Shown here piece after piece: positions 22,096-26,641 of a stretch of DNA of 26,641 nucleotides; the stretch's first letter is position 1, and every line of letters begins with the position of its first letter. Position numbers and translations under genes: made by a program. The DNA comes from an uncultured Hungatella sp. (GTDB lineage Bacteria; Bacillota; Clostridia; Lachnospirales; Lachnospiraceae), in assembly GCA_910588505.1 (NCBI GenBank), contig CAJUPQ010000047.1, forward strand, positions 1-26,641, given 5' to 3'. The notes beneath the pieces are model-generated. The model saw only the letters and a list, made by a program, of their open reading frames with translations, ran no database searches and was not told the DNA's origin.

Positions 22096-23462
22096 CAGAA
22101 TCAGAGCGGGAGTTTTGGAAGAGAAAATGGGCCCAGGGGCGGGCTGTGAGGCGGCGCGGATGGAGATGCGGCCCCGGGTTTGGGACAGACCGTTACGGAG
22201 GGTATGGAGGAGGAAAAGGAAGAGGAAGAGGGAAGGAGAATCGGGGGAGATGGCTGTGGGTCATGATTGCGGCGGGATTTCTGGCGGTGATGATTCTGGG
22301 GATTATTCCGGATGAGGCCTGGGGGCAGGTAATTCAGCCAGCCCGGTCCGGGGAGCAGGAATCAAAGGCATGGGGAGAGACAGCCCAGCCAGAGGACGGA
22401 GTGGAGATCTTCGGGCTGGACGATTTTGATTTTTCGGATGTGAACCGATTTCTCCAAAAGGAAAACGGGGAGCCGTCCCTGACCATGGAGGGCGTCATGG
22501 CGGATCTGATGGAAGGCGATCTGGGAGGGCTGTGCAGGAGGATGGCAAATGCCCTAAAACAGTCGTTGTTTTCAGAGATTTCCATTGGCAGCCGTCTCAT
22601 CGGACAGGTTCTGGCCCTGGGGTTTGTGGGGGCGGTGTTTACCAATTTTTCCACGGTATTTCAGGGAAGTGAGATTTCGGAGACCGGGTTTTTCATCACC
22701 TATCTGCTGCTGTTTACCTTTCTGGCAGCCTCTATGATGGAGAGTATGGCCTTGACCGCAGGGGTGGTGGAGGATGTGCTGGAGTTTATGGGGATTTTGA
22801 TGCCCTCCTATTTTCTGGCTGTGGCATTTGCCGGGGGGAGTGTTTCGGCGGTGGTAATGTATGAGTTTACCCTGTGGGTCATGGCGGCGGGGCAGTGGCT
22901 TCTGGGGACGCTGATTCTTCCCCTGGTGAAGATCTATGTGCTTTTAGCCATGGCGGGGAATCTGGTGAAGGAGGAGTTTCTGTCCCGGCTGACGGAACTT
23001 TTGGGACAGGCCGCAGGGTGGGGGCTGAAAACGCTGCCGGGGCTGGTGCTTGGGTTCCACCTGATACAGGGGCTGATACTGCCCTATGTGGATTCCTTAA
23101 AACAGGGGGCTGTGGAGAAGGCGGTTTCCATGATCCCGGGCATCGGCCAGGGGGCGTCCGCGGTGACCAAGATGCTGGTGGGCTCCGGCGTTCTGATCAA
23201 AAATACCATCGGCGCGGCTGCCATGGTGATCCTCATGGTGCTGATCGCCATGCCGGTCATAAAGCTTCTGGTGCTGCTTGTAATGTACCAGTGCGTGGCA
23301 GCCGTCATGGAGCCGGTGTGTGACAGAAGGCTGGTGAACTGCGTCATGGCAGCTGCCAAGGGGCAGAAAATGATGGTCCAGGTGGTGGCGTCCACAGCCC
23401 TTATTCTGGTGATCACCGTGGCAGTGGTGTGCGCGGGGACCAACGCCACTTATTTTGCGTAA
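22092..23462 (+). CDS. spoIIIAE: Stage III sporulation protein AE
   Basis: SpoIIIAE is the large polytopic membrane subunit of the channel. The 456-residue chain is longer than usual. Residues 1-53 are a basic Gly/Arg-rich extension (RAVRRRGWRCGPGFG, YGGYGGGKGRGRGKENRGR), followed by a signal-type helix WVMIAAGFLAVMILGIIP (56-73). The family part follows: FDFSDVNRFLQ, then about eight membrane helices including LIGQVLALGFVGAVFTNFS, GILMPSYFLAVAFAGGS and IPGIGQGASAVTKMLVGSGVLIKNTIG. ATG 22092 overlaps the spoIIIAD stop (ATGA), the reason to keep the long start; an internal start would lose coupling. Confidence 0.94.
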   Translation: MTESEREFWKRKWAQGRAVRRRGWRCGPGFGTDRYGGYGGGKGRGRGKENRGRWLWVMIAAGFLAVMILGIIPDEAWGQVIQPARSGEQESKAWGETAQPEDGVEIFGLDDFDFSDVNRFLQKENGEPSLTMEGVMADLMEGDLGGLCRRMANALKQSLFSEISIGSRLIGQVLALGFVGAVFTNFSTVFQGSEISETGFFITYLLLFTFLAASMMESMALTAGVVEDVLEFMGILMPSYFLAVAFAGGSVSAVVMYEFTLWVMAAGQWLLGTLILPLVKIYVLLAMAGNLVKEEFLSRLTELLGQAAGWGLKTLPGLVLGFHLIQGLILPYVDSLKQGAVEKAVSMIPGIGQGASAVTKMLVGSGVLIKNTIGAAAMVILMVLIAMPVIKLLVLLVMYQCVAAVMEPVCDRRLVNCVMAAAKGQKMMVQVVASTALILVITVAVVCAGTNATYFA

Positions 23463-23476
23463 GGGAAGGCTGCAGG

Positions 23477-24160
23477 ATGGACGGGCTGTTAAACTGGGTG
23501 GGAAATATCTTATTTTTTCTTGTTCTGATCACGGTGGCGGAGAATCTTCTGCCGGGGAAAAAGTACAATAAATACATACGGCTGTGCGCGGGTATGGTGC
23601 TGATCCTTTTAGTGGTAAGGCCTTTGACGGCCGGATTGCATCTGGAGGAGCAGATAAACCGATATTTTCAGTCGTTTACCTTTCAGCAGGAGGCAAAGGA
23701 CCTTTCCAAGGAGATTCTGGGAATTGAACAGCAGCGGCTGGGGCAGGTGATCGACAGCTATGAGCAGGTGGTGGAGACGGACCTGGAGGCTATGGCAAGA
23801 GAGATGGGGGTTGTGCCTGTGCGGACTGCGGCGGTGATCGACCGGAACCGGGAGAGCGGAGATTACGGGCTGGTGGTTCGGGTTGAGATGGAGGTGGAAC
23901 CCTGGCCGGAGGACGGGGAAAATGGGACGGATGAAGGGAGGGACGCGGTGCAGGCGGTAAATCCGGTGAAACCGGTGGATCAGGTAAATGTGGATATCGG
24001 GGAAAGACAGGAGGATGGGGAGACAAAGGCCGACACGGATGAGGATAAGGAACAGGAGCCTTGGCCCCGGGAGGGGACGCTGGAGCAATTGAGGAGAAAG
24101 GTGGAGGGATATTATGGACTTGAAGCCGGGAAAGTGGAAATTAAATTTCAGGGGCGGTAA
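23477..24160 (+). CDS. spoIIIAF: Stage III sporulation protein AF
   Basis: SpoIIIAF is a membrane-anchored ring-type component. The 227-residue chain has two membrane segments near the N-terminus (LNWVGNILFFLVLITVAENLLP and YIRLCAGMVLILLVVRPL, residues 5-52). A soluble domain of ring-building type follows, starting at INRYFQSF. An acidic linker (about 150-195, PEDGENGTDEGRD to ADTDEDKEQE) splits that domain from its last helix LEQLRRKVEGYYGLEAGKVEIKF and is longer than I would expect. ATG 23477 was chosen over a frame extending upstream because the family starts just before the first membrane segment. It overlaps spoIIIAG by 47 bp. Confidence 0.92.
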   Translation: MDGLLNWVGNILFFLVLITVAENLLPGKKYNKYIRLCAGMVLILLVVRPLTAGLHLEEQINRYFQSFTFQQEAKDLSKEILGIEQQRLGQVIDSYEQVVETDLEAMAREMGVVPVRTAAVIDRNRESGDYGLVVRVEMEVEPWPEDGENGTDEGRDAVQAVNPVKPVDQVNVDIGERQEDGETKADTDEDKEQEPWPREGTLEQLRRKVEGYYGLEAGKVEIKFQGR

Positions 24161-24872
24161 GGATAAGTGGCTGGTGGTGCTGGCCGTGGGGATGATTCTT
24201 CTTATATTGGCATTTCCGGCCGGGGGAAAAAAGGGGGGAAGCGGCGGAGCCGGGAATCTGGGAACAGGGAATCTGACAGCGGGAAATCCGTCAGCCGGAG
24301 ACCAGTGGTCTGACGGCGGGGCAGGGCAGAATCCGTCAGCCGGGAGCGTGTGGTCTGACGGCGGTACGGGACAGAATCTGTCAGCCGGGAGCCAGTGGGC
24401 TGACAGCGGCGCCGGAGGCGGGAATCTGGACACCCGGGAAGCCGGAGCGAAGGCTGCCGCCGCCAAGGGGACTCTGACCTATGAGCAGCAGCTGGAGGAG
24501 CGGTTAAAGGAGCTGCTAAGCCATGTGGAGGGCGTGGGGAAGGTGGAGGTGATGATCGTTCTGAAAAGCTCTGAGGAAAAGGTTTGGAGAGTGGACCGAA
24601 ACACTTCCTATTCCAGCACCCAGGAGACGGATGCAAACGGAGGCACCAGGGACATCCGCAGCCAGGAGACGACGGAGGGCACCATTCTGTCAGGACAGAG
24701 CGGCGGGGAGGGGCCTTTGCTGGAAAAGGAGATGCGGCCGGAGATCAGCGGGGTGGTGGTGACAGCCGACGGGGGAGGAAGTCCCACCATACAAGCTGAA
24801 ATTTCTGCGGCAGTGGAAGCATTATTTGACGTGCCCTCACATAAAATAAAAGTATTAAAGAGGGCAGAATAA
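24114..24872 (+). CDS. spoIIIAG: Stage III sporulation protein AG with 15-residue repeats
   Basis: SpoIIIAG forms a large ring in the space between the two membranes. The 252-residue protein has a short cytoplasmic start, one membrane helix (LVVLAVGMILLILAFPAG, 20-37), a Gly/Ser-rich linker (38-107), then the ring-building domain (about 113-250: TYEQQLEERLKELLSHVEGVGKVEVMIVLKSSEEKV, and ISGVVVTADGGGSPTIQAEISAAVEALFDVPSHKIKVLKR). The linker holds three tandem 15-residue units with consensus N-(P/L)-S-A-G-x-x-W-(S/A)-D-(G/S)-G (58-102). GGAGGG precedes ATG 24114, inside spoIIIAF. It stops 15 nt before spoIIIAH. Confidence 0.94.
   Translation: MDLKPGKWKLNFRGGKDKWLVVLAVGMILLILAFPAGGKKGGSGGAGNLGTGNLTAGNPSAGDQWSDGGAGQNPSAGSVWSDGGTGQNLSAGSQWADSGAGGGNLDTREAGAKAAAAKGTLTYEQQLEERLKELLSHVEGVGKVEVMIVLKSSEEKVWRVDRNTSYSSTQETDANGGTRDIRSQETTEGTILSGQSGGEGPLLEKEMRPEISGVVVTADGGGSPTIQAEISAAVEALFDVPSHKIKVLKRAE
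24285..24419 (+). repeat. Three 45-bp coding repeats in spoIIIAG
   Basis: Units at 24285-24329, 24330-24374 and 24375-24419 encode 15 residues each. Identity is high (AATCCGTCAGCCGG, then TGGTCTGACGGCGG), the third unit being most diverged. Unit length is a multiple of three, so copy changes keep the frame. Confidence 0.85.
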
Positions 24873-24887
24873 AAAGGAGTGTCGCGC

Positions 24888-25793
24888 ATGAAATTTAAGA
24901 GGGACTTAAAAAGCGTCAATATGAAAAACATGAACATGAAGAACGTCAATATGAAGAAACTGTTTCGGAGAAATCAGATCATTGTCACCACACTGGCGGT
25001 GATGATTGCGGCGGCGGGGTATCTGAACTACACAGGCAAAAAGGATCTGGAGGCCGGAAATGTGATCTCAGAGGCCGGGATGATGGATATCTCTGATGAA
25101 GATATTTTGATGGAGAATCAGGGGATTTTGGACACTCCCGGCAAATATGAGGAGATCTTAAGCCTTGACCAGGATCTGGACCAGATTGAGGAGGCGGAGA
25201 GTCTGGCAGAGGGAGGCGCGGGAACCGGCCAGGATGTGCAGCAGATGGCTCAGGCGGAGACCCTGGCTGACCAGGCGGGCATGGAGGCCGGAGCCCAGGC
25301 CGGGGCTGGGGGGGATGCCGTGGCCCAGAGCGGAAGTGAGGCCGGGATCCAGAACGGAAGCGCCGGGGACGGGACAGACGCCCAGGCCGGCTATGAGAAC
25401 CCGGGGGAGGCGATCCTTACCAGCGGCATGAGCGTGTCCGACTACATAGCGGGAGTCCAGTTGAGCCGGGAACAGGTGCGGGCGAAAAATAAGGATACCC
25501 TGCTTTCCATCATCAACAATACCAGCATTGAGGAAGCTGCAAAACAGCAGGCCATCCAGGATATGATCCGGCTGACAGAGGTTGCGGAGAAGGAGAACGC
25601 GGCGGAGACGCTGCTTTTGGCCAAGGGATTTTCTGACCCGGTGGTGAGCATTTCTTCGGATAAAGTGGACGTGGTGGTCAATGCACCAAGCATTACCGAC
25701 GCCCAGAGAGCCCAGATTGAGGATATTGTGAAGAGGAAAGCGGAGGTGCAGGCGGAGAATATTATCATTACGCTTTTAAATCTTTCAGAGTAG
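24888..25793 (+). CDS. spoIIIAH: Stage III sporulation protein AH with low-complexity linker
   Basis: SpoIIIAH sits in the mother-cell membrane and docks through its C-terminal YscJ/FliF-like domain with the forespore protein SpoIIQ. From ATG 24888 it has 301 residues against about 220 in Bacillus. A basic cytoplasmic start with NMKN repeats (10-24) precedes one membrane helix (NQIIVTTLAVMIAAAGYLNY, 29-48). Then comes an acidic region and an Ala/Gly/Gln-rich linker (about 108-170, AGMEAGAQAGAGGDAVAQSG). The conserved C-terminal domain is 182-300 (SDYIAGVQLSREQVRAKNKDTL to AENIIITLLNLSE). ATG 24888 is preferred because AAAAGGAG ends 9 nt upstream. It is the last gene of the operon. Confidence 0.94.
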   Translation: MKFKRDLKSVNMKNMNMKNVNMKKLFRRNQIIVTTLAVMIAAAGYLNYTGKKDLEAGNVISEAGMMDISDEDILMENQGILDTPGKYEEILSLDQDLDQIEEAESLAEGGAGTGQDVQQMAQAETLADQAGMEAGAQAGAGGDAVAQSGSEAGIQNGSAGDGTDAQAGYENPGEAILTSGMSVSDYIAGVQLSREQVRAKNKDTLLSIINNTSIEEAAKQQAIQDMIRLTEVAEKENAAETLLLAKGFSDPVVSISSDKVDVVVNAPSITDAQRAQIEDIVKRKAEVQAENIIITLLNLSE

Positions 25794-25831
25794 GGAAGTT
25801 TAGGAAGGACCCTTTGGGGCGCAGACGCGCG

Positions 25832-25866
25832 ACGGCATGGCTGATGAAGGCTGTGCCGTTTTTTCT
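25832..25866 (+). terminator. Terminator of the spoIIIA operon
   Basis: ACGGCATGGCT pairs with GGCTGTGCCGT through an 11-bp stem with three G:U pairs and a short loop. It is followed by a run of Ts ending near 25864. Confidence 0.85.
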
Positions 25867-25870
25867 GGAT

Positions 25871-26431
25871 TTATTGCCAGGACTGGGAGTGGTCTCTGCT
25901 CCAAGACATCCAAGCTATATCACTTATAAAGGCCATGTCCTTCTGATGACTCGTATCCTCCATTCCTTTGATAATTTTTAATGTAATAGTTCCCATTTCC
26001 TCCTTGTCCGCATAAGCCTCCCTGACTGTTAGGGGTTCTAATGACTCCAGCTCTTCATCCGTAAGGCGCTCTTTTCCTTTCCGGCGTCGTTTGAGTTCCT
26101 GCTCTTTCCGGCGTCCTATGGCAGCATTCAGTTTTTCTGTCCGCTTTGTCACATCGGATATCTCCTGGGCCAGCAGGTCTGTGTCAAGAAACAGGTGGAT
26201 ATGGAATCCCTCTTCCGGGATCGTCAGGCTGTGGATACCACGCCCATGGAAGCTAAAGGCTTCCTCATATCCAAAAGGCGAAGCCGGGACATGCCCTTTT
26301 ACGAAAATTGACCGACCAAGCTGCGGATCATAGACGCTATGTCTTTCATATAGATACCAATGTCCACGGATAAATTTGATTTCTGTATTGGCAGGCCGTA
26401 CAAAATTTTTTACATAATCAGGCTTCTCCAT
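25871..26431 (-). pseudogene. Decayed IS transposase-like gene (IS1634/IS4-like)
   Basis: The minus-strand frame from ATG 26431 (GAGGAG about 10 nt upstream) gives 186 residues. The start MEKPDYVKNFVRPANTEIKFIRGHWYLYERHSVYDPQLGRS resembles the N-terminus of IS1634-like transposases, where an NGHYYLYExxSxYD motif is common. It then jumps to PFGYEEAFSFHGRGIHS and LFLDTDLLAQEISDVTKRTEKLNAAIGRRKEQELKRRRKGKERLTDEELE, which look like an internal charged helix of the same family. The DDE catalytic segments and the C-terminus are missing, since full proteins run 450-600 residues. It probably lost one or more internal pieces. A host-acquired function for the shortened protein cannot be ruled out. Confidence 0.5.
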
Positions 26432-26447
26432 TGCTTGATATCTCCTC

Positions 26448-26473
26448 ATAGTATACCTAATCAGGTATACTAT
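26448..26473. promoter_or_regulatory. Palindrome over the transposase-like gene's promoter
   Basis: ATAGTATACCT (26448-26458), a 4-nt centre (AATC), then AGGTATACTAT (26463-26473): an 11-bp perfect inverted repeat. On the minus strand one arm supplies TATACT, a good -10 just upstream of GAGGAG and ATG 26431. It could be a repressor operator or an element end. Confidence 0.5.
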
Positions 26474-26597
26474 AAAGATATCATAAATTATGAAAAAAGC
26501 AAGAAAAATAGCGTATTTAGGGGCTTTTTTGAGATTATCTCCGATTATAGCGTACCTAATTCAAGTCGTTACAGCTTAAATTAAAGTCTCAAACTTC

Positions 26598-26613
26598 GCA
26601 CTTGAATAAGTGC
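26598..26613. repeat. Small inverted repeat near the window end
   Basis: GCACTT, GAAT loop, AAGTGC: a 6-bp perfect hairpin in AT-rich gene-free DNA. No other feature is seen between 26474 and 26641. Confidence 0.4.
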
Positions 26614-26641
26614 CTATGCACCTTGAAAATACAATAAAAAC

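Overview
The window looks like chromosomal DNA of an anaerobic, endospore-forming Clostridia species, most likely in the Lachnospiraceae (Enterocloster/Lachnoclostridium type; this is inferred from gene content and protein style, not from a database search). The core genes are GC-rich with many GGNGG Shine-Dalgarno sites and 4-11 bp start/stop overlaps. The inserted or decayed genes are visibly AT-richer.

Layout. (1) 1-2360 is a degraded transport locus. It holds a two-module ABC permease with a frameshift in its first EAA loop, a 3'-truncated glycerophosphodiester phosphodiesterase, and a C-terminal fragment of an unrelated protein. (2) 2440-3965 is an accessory stretch with a 63-aa orphan gene, a remnant of a small protein, and a gutted Rpn-type nuclease. 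(3) 3966-10148 is the arginine block: argG on the minus strand, divergent from argC-argJ-argB-argD, with ArgR-box-like palindromes between them. ArgJ (acetyl recycling) together with an ArgB carrying the N-terminal helix of arginine-inhibited kinases indicates the cyclic, feedback-regulated route. (4) 10145-13094 has a membrane protein translationally coupled to argD, then fchA-folD and a strong terminator. FolD lacks two of three cyclohydrolase residues, so FchA probably does that step. (5) 13210-16496 carries a small DMT-type membrane protein, a ComEA-like DNA-binding protein, an OmpR-type response regulator with no adjacent kinase, a GNAT acetyltransferase and rlmH. (6) 16497-17280 is an Rpn-nuclease remnant bracketed by a 21-bp direct repeat of the rlmH 3' end. 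(7) 17325-18870 is an RtcB RNA ligase gene with a terminator. (8) 18877-19494 (minus) is a HicB-type antitoxin whose frame runs into a deleted Panacea/SocA (DUF4065) domain. (9) 19532-25866 is the complete spoIIIAA-AH operon for the SpoIIIA channel complex, behind a sigma-E-type promoter. It is interrupted between spoIIIAC and spoIIIAD by a roughly 50-bp minisatellite whose units carry a ribosome-binding site plus ATG. (10) 25871-26641 is a decayed transposase-like gene with a palindromic promoter.

Two themes stand out. Accessory genes repeatedly show internal deletions and frameshifts, while arginine, folate and sporulation genes are intact. The spoIIIA operon also carries several independent repeat expansions: a minisatellite, an 8-bp repeat, a 15-residue repeat in SpoIIIAG and a low-complexity linker in SpoIIIAH. 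No rRNA, tRNA, CRISPR array or replication origin was seen.
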